Assembly (NCBI RefSeq): GCF_036588685.1
Contig: NC_086382.1
Location: 59,352,987 to 59,416,986, forward strand
Reading direction: 5' to 3'
DNA from: Mytilus trossulus
Lineage: Eukaryota; Mollusca; Bivalvia; Mytilida; Mytilidae
DNA length: 64,000 nucleotides
Below are positions 1 to 12,960 of this stretch, piece after piece. Below the pieces are notes generated by a model. The model did no database searches and had not been told where the DNA came from. It saw nothing but the letters and a program-made list of their open reading frames with translations. The position numbers were made by a program, and so were the translations under genes. The first letter of the stretch is position 1; each line of letters begins with the position of its first letter.

Positions 1-1002
1 CAAGAATTTTTCAAAATCATGGTGGATTTTAGTTTATTTTTTTCCAATTCTAAACAAGGAACTTAACTTTTCTACACTAAATGAGAGAGCAAAAATATAT
101 GGAAAACATCAAACTTGGCTTTGGAACAGTTATTAACATACTAAAACATTTTTCATAGTATAATATAGTATACTAAGATATATATAATAAATATGCACAC
201 ACAAAAAAAAAAGAAAAAACCACAACAAAAAACCCAAAAACTGAAAACACTGAAATCAGTGACATCAACAAATTGCACAAAATTCAAAATATTAAAAAGA
301 AATTAAAACTTAATGTCATTACTATAAAGTCAAACTAATTTATAACAAAGTAAAGATCATTTAAACGTTTATAAATTTCAACTATTTTTTTTTACTGTCG
401 CTTCAATCATTTTTCTGGTATTACTAACATGACAATGTTCTTTGGTAATCAGTGGCAAGAAAGTGATCAGAGCAAATTACGTGTTGTTGACCAGGATTCC
501 ACAACTGTTTTGTTTTACCATCAGTTCTCCTGATTGCGACCCTCTATTTTATCATCATTGTCGGATCACGGGGAAATCGATGTCCCGGAAGCTTTTAACC
601 CAGGCATACAACATCTTTGAATCATTCTATAGTTTTACAATGCTTGAAGTACATTGTACATATACATATCACTTATGTTTGTTAACGAGATCGCTGGTTT
701 CAAATGTCCGACGCTTTGTAAAAAAATCGCCCGATTAACTACCGATGGAACAACAACGCCATCTATCGCCTAAAATATGAAGGATAATTCTTAATTGATT
801 CCAGATCTTTACATCACATATGTTCTCATAAAGTGAGGGAATTAACTAATATTTGAATTTTCAAATGAAATGCGTTTTGTAGGAAGTTCTACTGTTTAAG
901 TTGACATCCTAGTAGATTCAGTAGTATTGAAATACTTAGTATTTGAAAATACTTTTGTTACCAACTACAAACCATGTTGTCTGATATTTTGTAAGCATTG
1001 TA

Positions 1003-1445
1003 AGTTAAAGAAAAAAACAACCAAAATACTGAACTCCGAGGAAAATTCAAAACGGAAAGTCCCTAATCAAATGGCTAAATCAAATGATAAAACACATCAA
1101 ACGAATAGACAACAACTGTCATATCTCTTACTTAATACAGACATTTTCAAATGTAGAAAATGGTGGTTGAACTTCGTCATATGGGCTAAAGAAACACAAA
1201 ACATGGCACGTACAAAGCACACAAGCAAACAATGAAAGATATTACAAACAACACATTGATATAAAATAATTGTGTAGTTCAAAGTATTTTCAAATTCATA
1301 ATAGAACATTGAGATAATGGCCTTTTAATAGAAAAAAAATATATTGACGGGATGTTTAAAAGTACAGAGCGACGTAATATTACCAAAGAAACACGAAAAG
1401 TCACTCTTACAAAGCACACCAGCAAACAAAGAAAGATAATGTTTG
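1003..1445 (+). repeat. Interspersed repeat A (long copy)
   Basis: Carries the series 'aatactgaactc', 'ggaaaattcaa', 'ggaaagtccctaatca', 'acaactgtcata' and 'aaaatggtgg' found in the same order at 8937-9130, 44708-44912 and 61572-61772. The stretch 1255-1445 continues with sequence also seen after the copies at 45.6 and 62.2 kb ('accaaagaaacacgaaaa', 'caccagcaaa'), so the family is longer than the 200-bp core. The frame at 927-1235 is a product of this repeat. Confidence 0.6.
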
Positions 1446-1495
1446 AGTTTTCATCATGAGGGCGTTAAGTTCCTTCCTTTTGCATTGCTTTGATG

Positions 1496-1511
1496 ATATA
1501 TATATATATAT
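1496..1511. repeat. Short (TA)n microsatellite
   Basis: Uninterrupted alternating T and A. No function is implied. Confidence 0.6.
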
Positions 1512-4013
1512 TTTGTTAGTGATTTTGAAGTTATAATATTTGAATATACATTAACGGTTTCATTTTCTACTGCATCAGTTATCTTCACGTATTTATGTTT
1601 TTTTTCTAACTGTTCTGTTGTAAATCAATTCATATAATAAAAGTTGATCATTTCAAGCTGATAAAAGTTCTTTGTGCACCAATAACTTATTTATGTAATT
1701 TCGTTGGTTTTGAACTGATATTAGGTATACACATTAGGAAAATTTCTTACTAAGTATATAATTAACATTAATTCTTCACAATGCAGGCACATCAAATCAT
1801 ACAACTTTTGAATATAAATATATTATATATTGAGATTTAAAATGATACTGCTGTATGTGACTTATTTATTATACAAAATTACATATTTGATAATCTACAA
1901 TTATATCCTACCGTAGTCTAAGATCGTTCATCTTGTCAGTTCGTTAGGTATTTGTGTTTGAACTTAACACACGGGGAAACTCCGCATTGATGTCACTACG
2001 GTACTTCTGGCGTAGAAAAACAGTGCAAAATACGTTTTTTCTGCACTTTTGAATAAAAAACCCTTTCTAAAGGTAAGTTTTCATTGTTGTTCTCAATTAT
2101 TGCCAAAAACTGCCAATTTTCTAATGCCCGTTTCAATCCCAACTTCCGAATATTTAAAAACATTCTAGAACTTCACAAAATCCCATTTCCGGGCCTCCAT
2201 TGCTTTGTGTACATTCCATTCAGCGTCATCAATCTTGTGGCAGGCAATACAGGTCAAGCAAATCGTATTTTTAGGAATTTAAAAATGACATGCTCCTTAC
2301 CTCTTTCTCGATTTTCCCGCGAAAAAAGCCCAACCAAAATGAAAGGAAAACTATATGAAAAAACGATGTCCATGCCATAATTTTGAACAGGCATATAGAG
2401 TTGGTTAATGAGAATCAATTTACATTTATTTTTCATAGAATTTTCTTTTTATTCATTATAAAAAGATCGATATTCTGACCATCATGACTGTAAGAAAATA
2501 TTCATACAAAATTCCCTTGATGTCAAAAGGGATGGCAAAAAAAGAGTTTTCCTGTTGAATAAAACCCAGAACTATTGCAAACTATTTTGAAGCAATATCC
2601 CAGAAAGAAATAACGTAATTGCCGTAGACTGGAAAATCCCCTAATTGACAGTAGAGCAATTTGATTGGATATAACGAATTGACATCACGTGATTTTGACG
2701 CCATTGAAATTTTAATGTAAACAAACAAGGTCAGAAGGTTCCGTTTGGGACATCATCGTACATTTAGTTACTGACAAACAATTACGAGTTATCAAGCTTG
2801 CCAATGCATGGTTATAAAAAATTAAAGCTAAGTCTACAGAAAAAATAAGAAAAAAATAGTCTTAGTATAACGACTTATCATTACACCTGGATATACGAAC
2901 TAATATCAATGTAAAGTAAAAAATCAAAGAATTAACATTTAGATATAGTATGGAATATAATTAATTATATAGTTATATGCAATTTAGAAGGCACTCGCCT
3001 CGTAAACACGCCTTTCTTTGATTATTAAAATCTTATCGGAATTACACGTTGGAATCCATTTGATTGATTTGCAAACATATGTGCTAGTTATTCAATACGG
3101 GAAAAAAGTAATATTTTGTTTCAACCATAGATATTTTGAAACATCTATAGAAAAAAAAAGTTTCTTGACTTACAGGAATACACGTATGTAAATATTTACA
3201 CTGTATTTGGCAAAACCTTTTGGAATTACGACTCCTCGATGCTCTCTTACTTCGATTTTTTTTTACCGTTAACCGATTTAATTTAGTGTTTTGAAGACGA
3301 AGTATTAACGATATCATGTAACAACTGTTAAGTTAAGAAAATTATCTATTTGCAAATCAGAACAATTATGATTTAAGAAAATTGATAACTAAATAATTAA
3401 CCAGTGCACACTGAGAACACACATACTAAACAAAAAGGCAGATATTCAGACATGCATATAGATAAGATATTAACAAGAAGTAAAATGCCTTTCTAATTTG
3501 ACAACAGAGTAGATGTAACAATTACTTCGTGCTACTACTCCTGTTGATATTCCTTACTTTGAAGTTGACATGGAATTGAGAAATGTCGAAGGTAAAAAAA
3601 ACCTGGTTAACGTCGTTGGAACTAAACGTGTCAACTACGAAGAGGAATGAACATTTTCCGTATAAAAAATCAGTATAAAAATATACATAATAATATCCTG
3701 TTACAAATCCCTCCGTTTTTCGAGATGCCATCCAAATCTTATTGTGAAGATTTTCTTTCATTTCCCTTGATGATATGCATATCATAAACCTATGAAACAC
3801 GACGAAGAGCTGAGTAAACTTTAAAAAGACCAAAAACTACAGTAAAGTACATACAACACGTTTTGTATGAAATACAGATAATCATCAATTGATAATAATT
3901 TTCAAAATTTAAAAGCGGCAAATTTGAAAAAAGCACATCATTTGCAGATCTATTAATCATGTTTTAATCTAATTAAAAAATAAAAGATCAAAAGTAAAGC
4001 CCTATAAAAATAT

Positions 4014-4500
4014 CACTGTGTCTAAACCACACCGGCAGAATTTGATCGGACTCGATGGTATCTAACGTCCGGCACAATGACGGAACATCAATAGACAGAA
4101 GAAAGATAGGTTTCTCCTTATTTTCTTATTTTTTTAATGATATCGAAGAATATATATACATATACAACTATTTTCTATTGTGAGATGCAATATTTTCTAC
4201 AACCGTTCTATATTAACGGAGAAATAAGTCAAAATGCATGTCAAAATGACGAATTGAGTGAACCTTGCCTCGAAATTGTTTATTTTCTCTTTAAATTGTT
4301 CACATTGTACGGAAAGAAAGGTACGGGAAGATAGATACTGACACAGAGATTGCAAAACTAGTCATTATGAGCATCTCAATACTTGTATTTATGTGTATGG
4401 AACGAAAAAAATGGGTCATGTCAAATAAAAATACACCGGTTTCGTCATTGTTGTTTACTACACAACACCCGGTTTCGTCTATATATATCACCCGGTTTTT
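4014..4500. repeat. Left inverted arm of the 4.0-7.7 kb element
   Basis: Reverse complement of 7202-7685. Contains two exact CCGGTTTCGTC motifs and one degenerate one, spaced about 25-33 bp apart, a layout often seen for transposase-binding subterminal repeats. The small frames at 4137-4334 and 4300-4491 lie inside the arm and are not considered genes. Confidence 0.75.
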
Positions 4501-4790
4501 TATATTTGTTTAAAACCAACAATTTATAGAAAGCAACGTTAACACGGATCTGAACATTGTCTTTCGAAAGAAATTTAAATAAATATGTATTATAAAGTAA
4601 ACTTGGCGTGTTTACATTTATTTACATAGGTAATTATAGTACTACACATTTTCCTAATGAAAGTCGTATCCGTTATTTCACTGATCTTCAAACTAATTTT
4701 AAATGGAATATAAATACTCAATTGCAAACACTGATATCTAATTATTTTTTTTAACATTAACATTATGATATTTTTTTTATATAGGTTTTG

Positions 4791-5530
4791 AGATACATCG
4801 CAGTATGTGACCCCCCCTTTTTTTTTACAAAGAAAACCTAATTAACGCTTAAAAACAAAATTTAAAACATCACCTTAAAGTATGCAGAAGTTAAGATTTA
4901 TATTACTAAGAAGTGTGTAAAGTTTGATGCAATAACGATTAACCATTTTGAGATATGGCGCGACATGTTAAAAAAAACACACTCCTGTTTTACTTACAAA
5001 GTTCTGTAACTCAAAAAGATTTAATTTGATTTTCACTAAAAGGTTTACAAATCGTTTGACCATTCCAAGAAATAACTTTGTTAAGTTTCATGAAAACTAG
5101 ATAAGCTGTTCTCAAGTTACGGTGCGACATGTTTACGCTGGACAGAAAGATAGACGGATAGCTAGACGGACGGACGGACGGACCGAATGACTGATAGATG
5201 AAGGAACGGACGGATGGACAGACGGGTGTGTACAATAATACGTCCTGTCAAAATTGGGATGGGCGTGTAAAAACGCAAAGAAATGAAAAAAAATCGTAAT
5301 TAAAGGTCAATAAGTTTTACTGATTAGGATATCGGCCAAGTCGATTTATTTGTATATTTGTCTGCCTTATCGTTTTCCTATATAACTTTTATATATATTT
5401 GAGAAAAATGTATAGAAATCGATAAAAAGAACTTGATTTTCGGTATTTATTATAATAAACATAATCCAACTCACATAATCCGATTTCCCGGGTGTCCCTG
5501 TTTTCTCATTTCTTACAATATTTTAATTCG
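4791..5530. repeat. Tandem duplication, unit 1 (740 bp)
   Basis: Begins 'agatacatcgcag' and ends 'tattttaattcg', and is followed without a gap by a second nearly identical unit. The units differ by the T-run after CCCCCCC (about two extra T in unit 2) and by one substitution near the GACGGACGG run ('gatagctag' against 'gataactag'). Each unit contains a (GACG)n tract at about 5163-5182 and the 'acggtgcgacatgtttac' block. The 74-codon minus-strand frame within it has no sign of being a gene. Confidence 0.9.
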
Positions 5531-6272
5531 AGATACATCGCAGTATGTGACCCCCCCTTTTTTTTTTTACAAAGAAAACCTAATTAACGCTTAAAAACAA
5601 AATTTAAAACATCACCTTAAAGTATGCAGAAGTTAAGATTTATATTACTAAGAAGTGTGTAAAGTTTGATGCAATAACGATTAACCATTTTGAGATATGG
5701 CGCGACATGTTAAAAAAAACACACTCCTGTTTTACTTACAAAGTTCTGTAACTCAAAAAGATTTAATTTGATTTTCACTAAAAGGTTTACAAATCGTTTG
5801 ACCATTCCAAGAAATAACTTTGTTAAGTTTCATGAAAACTAGATAAGCTGTTCTCAAGTTACGGTGCGACATGTTTACGCTGGACAGAAAGATAGACGGA
5901 TAACTAGACGGACGGACGGACGGACCGAATGACTGATAGATGAAGGAACGGACGGATGGACAGACGGGTGTGTACAATAATACGTCCTGTCAAAATTGGG
6001 ATGGGCGTGTAAAAACGCAAAGAAATGAAAAAAAATCGTAATTAAAGGTCAATAAGTTTTACTGATTAGGATATCGGCCAAGTCGATTTATTTGTATATT
6101 TGTCTGCCTTATCGTTTTCCTATATAACTTTTATATATATTTGAGAAAAATGTATAGAAATCGATAAAAAGAACTTGATTTTCGGTATTTATTATAATAA
6201 ACATAATCCAACTCACATAATCCGATTTCCCGGGTGTCCCTGTTTTCTCATTTCTTACAATATTTTAATTCG
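5531..6272. repeat. Tandem duplication, unit 2 (742 bp)
   Basis: Direct copy of the preceding unit, ending at the same 'tattttaattcg', after which the sequence becomes unique. Near identity over 740 bp means a very recent duplication, gene conversion or an assembly duplication. Both units lie inside the foldback element. Confidence 0.9.
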
Positions 6273-7201
6273 TTATACACTTTATAAGATAAGTGGAGAA
6301 TCTAGATGACGTATAGGTTGCACGCCCCGACCCCACCTTCGGTTGCCAAAACTATATTGATTCCTGTATTTAACGATTTTGTAAAGCAAAAAATAATCAA
6401 AATATTGTTCGACTCGCTACGCTCAACGGTATGTACAAGTTGATCGAAATACGCCCACTTTGAAATAAACTGAATCCCTCTGTCCGTATATATTGTCAAA
6501 ATATATTGACCAACGTCAGTGTACGATCATCATAACACAATGGCGACAGTACAGACTCGTTTTTTTTAATAATGTTAACAAAATAATTATTATTGAATTT
6601 TATCGATGACCTGACACTATTATACTAATTTGTACATAGCAGTATAGTTACAATTACATGTAGTGATAAATAAATTTTATTTTAATGCATGGTAGTTGTA
6701 ATCCTACATTCTATGTCGATTATGCATGCATATAAATTTGTCTTATCATCAACTTTTATCCTTAAGAAGATTTATTTTTAACGATGGAAGAAAAGATTAC
6801 ATACATGGAATGATTAAATTACTTATAAAGGTGTCCATTCTTTTGTGCGAGAAAATCACATATCAATTGTGTGTTTCGATTTTTAAGACCGTAAACTTTA
6901 ATTTCAAGTTTAAACATGTTCAACATATTTTCCCATAACTCATATAGAAAACGCATATTTAAAGAGCTTTAATCTCAATATGCTGTTAAAAAAGTTCGGA
7001 ATGCAAAGTAAAATTAAAATATATGAGTTCTATAAGAGTAGGAATTTGCTTATTATTTATTTGAATCTGAGACTCATATAAATAATAAGCCGCTGTCCGG
7101 TGAACGAACTTGTTTTCGAACGACCCACAAAACTCCTTTTGAACTCTGAAATTAAATAATCAATTATAATGTAATGCGATTATGATTTTTTTTATTTGAC
7201 C

Positions 7202-7685
7202 AAACCGGGTTATGCATTTTAAAATCTATGACGAAACCGGGTTGTATACATTGACGAAACCGGCCAGTTCCATTTTGACATGACCCATTTCTTTCGTTCC
7301 ATACACAGAGTTACATTTATTGAGATGCTCATAATAACTAAATTTGCAATCTCCGTGTCAATATCTATCTTCCCCTACCTTTCTTTCCGTACAATGTGAA
7401 CAATTTAAAGAGAAATTAAACAATTTCGAGGCAAGGTTCACTCAATTCGTCATTTTGACATGCATTTTGACTTATTTCTCCGTTAATATAGAACGGTTGT
7501 AGAAAATATTGCAACTCACAATAGAAAATAGTTGTATATGTATATATATTCTTCGATATCATTAAAAAAATAAGAAAATAAGGAGAAACCTATCTTTCTT
7601 CTGTCTATTGATGTTCCGTCATTGTGCCGGACGTTAGATACCATCGAGTCCGATCAAATTCTGCCGGTGTGGATTAGACACAGTG
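7202..7685. repeat. Right inverted arm of the 4.0-7.7 kb element
   Basis: Reverse complement of 4014-4500. It ends CACAGTG, followed by the AATAT copy of the target duplication. Two exact GACGAAACCGG motifs lie at 7230-7240 and 7253-7263. Confidence 0.75.
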
Positions 7686-8936
7686 AATATGGAATAAAGG
7701 TAAACATAAAACGGGTTTCAAAAATTTATAACATCAGATTGAATATTGAAAATGTCCGTATGTTCTCACCAGAACCAAAGGATTGGGTTTGAGATACTCT
7801 GGTTCGCTAACAGTTCACAAGCAGAGGTGTCAATCCAGTTTAATTACAAATTGTTCTGCATTTGCTTCCCGTTTTGACTATTGATTATCCTCAATGACGC
7901 GTAAGGTAAACATATTTAAAAAGACATTTTTCAAAACCTATTTATTTCGATAAAGTGATTATAAAACAATATAAAAAGTACATAAAGACATAAAGACTAG
8001 CCAAACCCAAACAGGGAATCAAAGATATATTCCCGTAAAAATTAATTAATTTTAATAGTAGGTAAAGTATGTTCTCCAAATAATAATGAAAATATTTTCT
8101 AGGTCTGATCTTACTGGACTTTTTTTAACCCATTGACGTGACGTTGGCTAATAGATAACCACTGGTTTCTGTTTCTAAAAGCAATTTTTCTTGAAGTGAT
8201 CGCTAAAATAACCTCATCAGTAATTCTAAGATGTTCGCATTATTTGAAAAAAAATGAATTAGATAATATAATGAGTTTTGTTCAAAATGGGAATAAGTAC
8301 TCATAAGTTGATTTTGGCATTAAAAGTTTTATTTTCTAGAAGCACTGGTACTGGAGCACCGTATTTTAAATCTATATTGTATCACTGTTGAGAACATATA
8401 GACGAAACCTCTCTTCTACCAGTTAATTAATATGGAAATCGATAAGTGGACTACAGTTGTTAACCTTTGTAAACATCAGTTACACTGTTTTTATAAGATA
8501 ATTGAAAACATATTTTCTTTGGTATATAGCAATTGTATTTCTAAATTGTATTAATGAGAATGAAATTAAAGTAGAGTATACTTATAATGTGGTCAAATTG
8601 GCACGATTTTAATTTAATATATGAGTATAATTACTAACTGACTGTATGTATGCTTCTAATTGATTGCAATTGTGAGTGCGTCATAATAGAAAATGAAGTG
8701 GTAATTTTAAGATGACTAATGATAAAGTGTTATTGAGAAAAGCACTATTTCTGAAGAAAAAAAACCCACCACATCACGATAGTTTAAGTAAGTGACCGAT
8801 TTAGCTGTTTTTGTATTTATGATACATATTAGATATTCCTTATTTATACACATACAAGATTAAAACACAAAACCCCTTTTAATTTATATTTCAAAGATTC
8901 TAATCCTTCGCCTAGTATAAATAGAAAAAAAGACAA

Positions 8937-9130
8937 ACAAATTTCAGAAACACAAAATGCCAAAAAAACACAAAAGATAAGTTCGTCTGAATACAAAAAG
9001 TAGAATCACAAAAAATACTGAACTGTCATATTTCTGACTTGGTACAGGCATTTTCTGATGTTGAAAAGGGTGGATTAAAATTCGTACTTTGGCTAACCAA
9101 ACCTCTCACTTGTATGAATGTTCCACAGAT
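8937..9130 (+). repeat. Interspersed repeat A
   Basis: Shares 'aaaaatactgaact', 'gacttggtacaggcatttt', 'ggtggattaaa' and 'cctctcacttg' in order with the copies at 1003, 44708 and 61572. Diverged, no coding capacity. Confidence 0.55.
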
Positions 9131-9849
9131 TTTATTCAATTCTATGCAATCTATGATTACTAGTATCTTCTGTGTACTTTAAGTTACTCGAGCGTACCAT
9201 GCTGATGTTTAGATAATCAAAACCCATGAACAGAAGAGAATACATTAGGTCGAACTGGTGTTCTTTGCCATTTTTTATTATAAAATAGCAGAGAACCTAA
9301 AGTCCATATTTCAATAAATTTAGCACAATTTGACGAGGAAAGCAATTAACTAATGTGTATTTTTATTTAAAAAAACTAATTTATAACATTTTTACTTATA
9401 AAAATTAATAGCTTTACGAGCGTCAATTGTTTTGCTTGATTTTTAATGTTTTTGAAATTGATGTATTAAGGGGAGGTAACTCTGAACTAGTACATTTTCT
9501 TAAAGAATCAACATAAACATTTGCTATTTTATATTTCAGCAGGAAAAAAAGTACCGTGACTAAATTTTCTTTATCATTCTTTATCTGTTTATTATTCTGA
9601 AATAATTTTCTTAACGTTATCTTTTCGTATTTTTTGTTTTACTATTCTATCATTTAGTTAAGCTTCAACGTATGTAATGATGTAAAATCGAATCCGATAA
9701 TTCTCGAGTTGCTATGTAAGAATCTGTTTCTTGAAAGATAAATCAAATAAAGTTTCATATTTAGTAAACCCCAATCCTCTATCGTGTCCCTGTGTGATTT
9801 CAATTTGAAATTGATGTGCAAAATCTTTATTGATGCATCTCTGGAATAA

Positions 9850-10020
9850 TTGAAGCACACATGTGGCACCCATTGTGTTGCTCTTTGAAGTTATATCCCG
9901 GAGATAAGTCTCATTCAGTAGGTTACACTAAGAACAAAAGAGAGTGGGATTGTGGTTACGACGATTGGAACATATCATTATCATCTGTACATGTTTGCGC
10001 CTTTCCCATGTCAGGAGCAT
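9850..10020 (-). pseudogene. Remnant of the mussel RT-bearing repeat, 3' region, reverse orientation
   Basis: Contains 'cacatgtggcaccc', 'gtgttgctc', 'gattgtggttacgacg' and 'gaacatatca', the complement of the block at 52195-52330 that follows the decayed reverse transcriptase at 50765-51925. The 80-codon frame over it (9861-10103) is incidental. Confidence 0.45.
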
Positions 10021-11214
10021 CTGGGGTTGAAGTCATAAAACATTGCTCAGTGCTCGGAGCACAAAATTCATGCACGAAACATGAAATCAAGCATTTTGAT
10101 TAGTTGATTTTGGAGTATGAGTACAAAAAAACCCTGACTCGAAAGTTTTATGACTTCAAGGCATGGGCTTTGTTTGTCGTGTATGGTTCTTTTTTTCAAA
10201 TTTTTGTTCGTTTATATGTTTCGGAGTTTATTGTGACTTCTATTTTCGCTTAACTTGAAAATATTTATGTCTAGGGGCCACTTAAGGCCAAATTTTGCGC
10301 GCGGTATTTCCAGCTGTGTTGAATACACATAGGTGACCTTGAGCTGTTTTCTGTTCTTTGAAATTCACATTCTTAATCTTATTGCTGATTGCATTGAATA
10401 ATGCTACATGTTTGTCTTATTAGAAATTGTTACATAGGTGGACTTGTAATTTGCCTGTAGATGTGAACAATTATACAGTATAATCGTACTGTTAACTTTA
10501 TGATACATTTGAGTCTGTCGCACACAATTATAAGCCTGGTGTCTTTGAAAAATTATGTAGACATTTTTGTTTCACAGGTGACTTTGTAATTGGAACATTT
10601 AGTGATAAAGGTATTTTTTTTATAAAAGCATTAATAACTGATTATCTTATATATAAACATAATTTAAACTTTGTAAAAATTAATATCATACTATACTTTT
10701 TTTATATTATTCTCGTTGGAATGGAGATATTAAAGGACTAAGGATATATCCGTTTAAAATTAAATGATCGTTGATAGTTTTATTTAAATTCAACCACCTG
10801 TTTCAAAACTAATGTTTTGTTTTTTGTTTTTCCATTTTTTACAAAGATCAAATGTACAACTGCTGTAATTAATGCAACATTATTTGAATATTTGAGGAAA
10901 ATAAAAAAAAAGTGTCTTATGGTTTCATGGGTAGAAGGTTACTTTCGCACTTACCTAAACCCCACATGTTTTCATACTATATACCAGATTCAATATGATT
11001 CATTCTTTTTCGAAGTAGTGGCAAAATGAGTTTTTTTCATTTTGGTAGAACAATTAGTTTCAATAAGTCCATGCACATTTTAAAAATTTATATTATTCAG
11101 TAAATAAAAACAAAACATGTATTAATTAATAAAAAAAAAAGTCAGCAATAAATTGTTTATTAAATATTTTTTTCAAATTCTTCGTTTATATATATGTTGC
11201 TTTAGCGTTTATTT

Positions 11215-11375
11215 TTATTTTTGCACTTCAGTGCTTATGTTGTTCCGTTGTTGTACTCTTATAGCTGATGTGTTCCTCTGGTTTTAAGTTTTTAACCCGG
11301 ATTTGTTTTCTTTCAATCAATTTATGACCTTTGAGCAGCGGTATACTACTGTTGCCTTTATTTTGCAGTATGGTC
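11215..11375 (-). repeat. Interspersed repeat E
   Basis: Reads 'ttgcacttcagtg', 'gttgttccgttgttg', 'cccggatttgttttct' and 'tactactgttgcctttat', the reverse complement of the copy at 13885-14095. Other copies are at 37030-37400, 38465-38680, 54870-55020 and 62985-63140. Confidence 0.6.
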
Positions 11376-11649
11376 ATTTTATTTTACGAATAGCAATTGT
11401 CCACAATCTACAAATAACGAACCGTCTAATAAATTTTATAATCAATTAAGATATTCACAAAATTGAAAATAGAAATAAACTAGTCGAGTACATGTCAGGC
11501 CTTCGTTTGGGAATGTCTCAGACATTCATACCCGGTTTAGCTTGAATAAAGTAAAGGTTGAAAATGGATTGAGATTGTTTCAGAGTTTTGAGATTTTCAA
11601 ATATGATCTAGATTGGGGCTCAATAAAAAAATCAGTACAGTACATATAA

Positions 11650-12080
11650 AAAAGAAGATGTGGTATGATTGACAATGAGACAACTATCCACAAGAGACAA
11701 AAATGATACAGACATTAACAACTATAGGTCACCGTACGGCCTTCAGCAATGAGCAAAGCCCATACCGCATAGTCAGCAATAAAAGGCCCCGATATGACAA
11801 TGTAAAACAATTCAAACGAGAAAACTAACGGCCTTATTTGTATAAAAAAAAATGAACGAAAAACAAATATGTAACACATAAATAAACGACAACCACTGAA
11901 TTACAGGCTCCTGACTTGGGACAGGCACATACAGAAATAATGTGGCGGGGTTAAACATGTTAGCGGGATCCCAACCCTCCCCCTTACCTGGGACAGTGGT
12001 ATAGCAGTACAACATAAGAACGAACTATAAAAATCAGTTGAAAAAGGTTTAACTCATCAGATGGACAAAAATACAAGTGA
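11650..12080 (+). repeat. Interspersed repeat C (near full-length, about 430 bp)
   Basis: Starts 'gatgtggtatgattgaca' and 'tgagacaactatccac', then 'ggccttcagcaatgagc', 'aaggccccgatatgac', 'gacttgggacaggcac' and 'gttagcgggatcccaacc'. The copy at 23490-23880 follows the same order. No protein is encoded; the minus-strand frame at 11812-12015 lies wholly inside it. Confidence 0.65.
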
Positions 12081-12321
12081 ATTGGCCGGGTACTTGTACA
12101 TCCCGACAACAAAAAGACACTAGGAACAGATCTGAGAGTACTCGCAGTTATCTGAAAGCTAGTTCAAAGCCACTAACAACTGATAAAAAAATCATGCATC
12201 TTAGACTAAATAATCAATCCGTACACATCCAACATCCAATGGATTTAGTGAAAAGACGTCATAAACAGTCAGAGAAAAACATGACCTTGTGCAATGCCAA
12301 GTTACAGGTATCGACAGATTT

Positions 12322-12512
12322 TAGATCAATGAATGTGTATATGTATATAACATACTAGTAATATTTAGTTTGTTTTTAATTTACTGATAACACAATCAAT
12401 ATTTATACCAATAAAAACAATATTCAATGATCTTATTACAGTGTTGAGTTAGTAACCTTTTAGAATAAGTTTATTTAAAAGAGCGATAAGTTTATAAGGA
12501 TCATTTCTAAAT
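12322..12512 (+). repeat. Repeat shared with 62363-62545
   Basis: About 190 bp ('gtgtatatgtatataacata', 'tttaatttactgat', 'caatattcaatgat', 'gagcgataag') match 62363-62545 closely apart from small gaps. At 62 kb it directly follows a long repeat-A copy, so it may be the tail of that family. Confidence 0.6.
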
Positions 12513-12869
12513 TTCCGGGCACGGTTAACAACATTTCCGTAAAAATGAGGATGTGCTATCCCGTTTGAAATAAGTTTTCTACAGGTACAACCAAACTTCA
12601 AAACCAAATCTTTATATATATGGAAAAAATTTAGTAAAGGTTTTAAGTAATTTATGGTAACGATATCCCAGTATGGTTAAGAAGGGGTCAAGTAATTTAT
12701 AGTAAAATGCAGACTTATTCAAAATGGTGGAGTAAGAATCAATAAAGTCGCGTATAAATACTACTAGTATTCTTTTCAGACTTTTACTTGTTTGAATTGT
12801 GGATATCATAAGGTGGTCATTGTTTGGAACCACAACTTTCATGTTTGTTATAAAAATGAAATTGAGAAT

Positions 12870-12960
12870 GGAATAGGTAATATGTCAAAGAGACAACAAC
12901 CCGACCAAAGGGCAGATGACAGGAGAGGGCCACCAATTGGTCTTCAACACAATATGAAAA
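12870..12960 (+). repeat. Partial interspersed repeat C-like fragment
   Basis: Begins 'aataggtaatatgtcaaag' and 'agacaacaacccgacc', a form of the 'atgagacaac' repeat head. Short and diverged. Confidence 0.35.

Larger units (their letters stand above)
1..4013. other. Intergenic, AT-rich, no gene recognised
   Basis: No open frame here shows a recognisable domain, codon structure or splice context; the frames of up to about 100 codons are those expected in AT-rich DNA. A copy of the GACTTGGTACAGG-type repeat lies near 1003-1235, and a short (TA)n run at about 1496-1511. Nothing else can be supported. Confidence 0.6.
4014..7685. mobile_element. Foldback (long-TIR) DNA element, CACTGTG ends, 5-bp target duplication
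   Basis: The sequence 4014-4500 is repeated in inverted orientation at 7202-7685 with few mismatches. The outer ends read CACTGTG (left) and CACAGTG (right), flanked on both sides by AATAT, which fits a 5-bp target-site duplication. Near the inner edge of each arm the motif CCGGTTTCGTC recurs: 4436-4446, 4469-4479 and a degenerate copy from 4492 on the left; 7253-7263, 7230-7240 and a degenerate copy at 7202-7208 in reverse on the right. No transposase frame is seen, so the element is non-autonomous. CACTGTG with a 5-bp duplication resembles Transib/ProtoRAG ends (known: CAC-starting heptamers, 5-bp duplications), but superfamily assignment is inference; the AT-only duplication is atypical for Transib. 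Confidence 0.72.

Noticed and set aside
5011..5977. Two identical 74-codon minus-strand frames
   Set aside because: Both come from the duplicated repeat unit with the GACG tract; no domain, start context or conservation argues for a gene.
4791..6272. The two 740-bp units as LTRs of a retrotransposon
   Set aside because: They are directly adjacent with no internal region, lack TG...CA ends and sit inside a foldback element.
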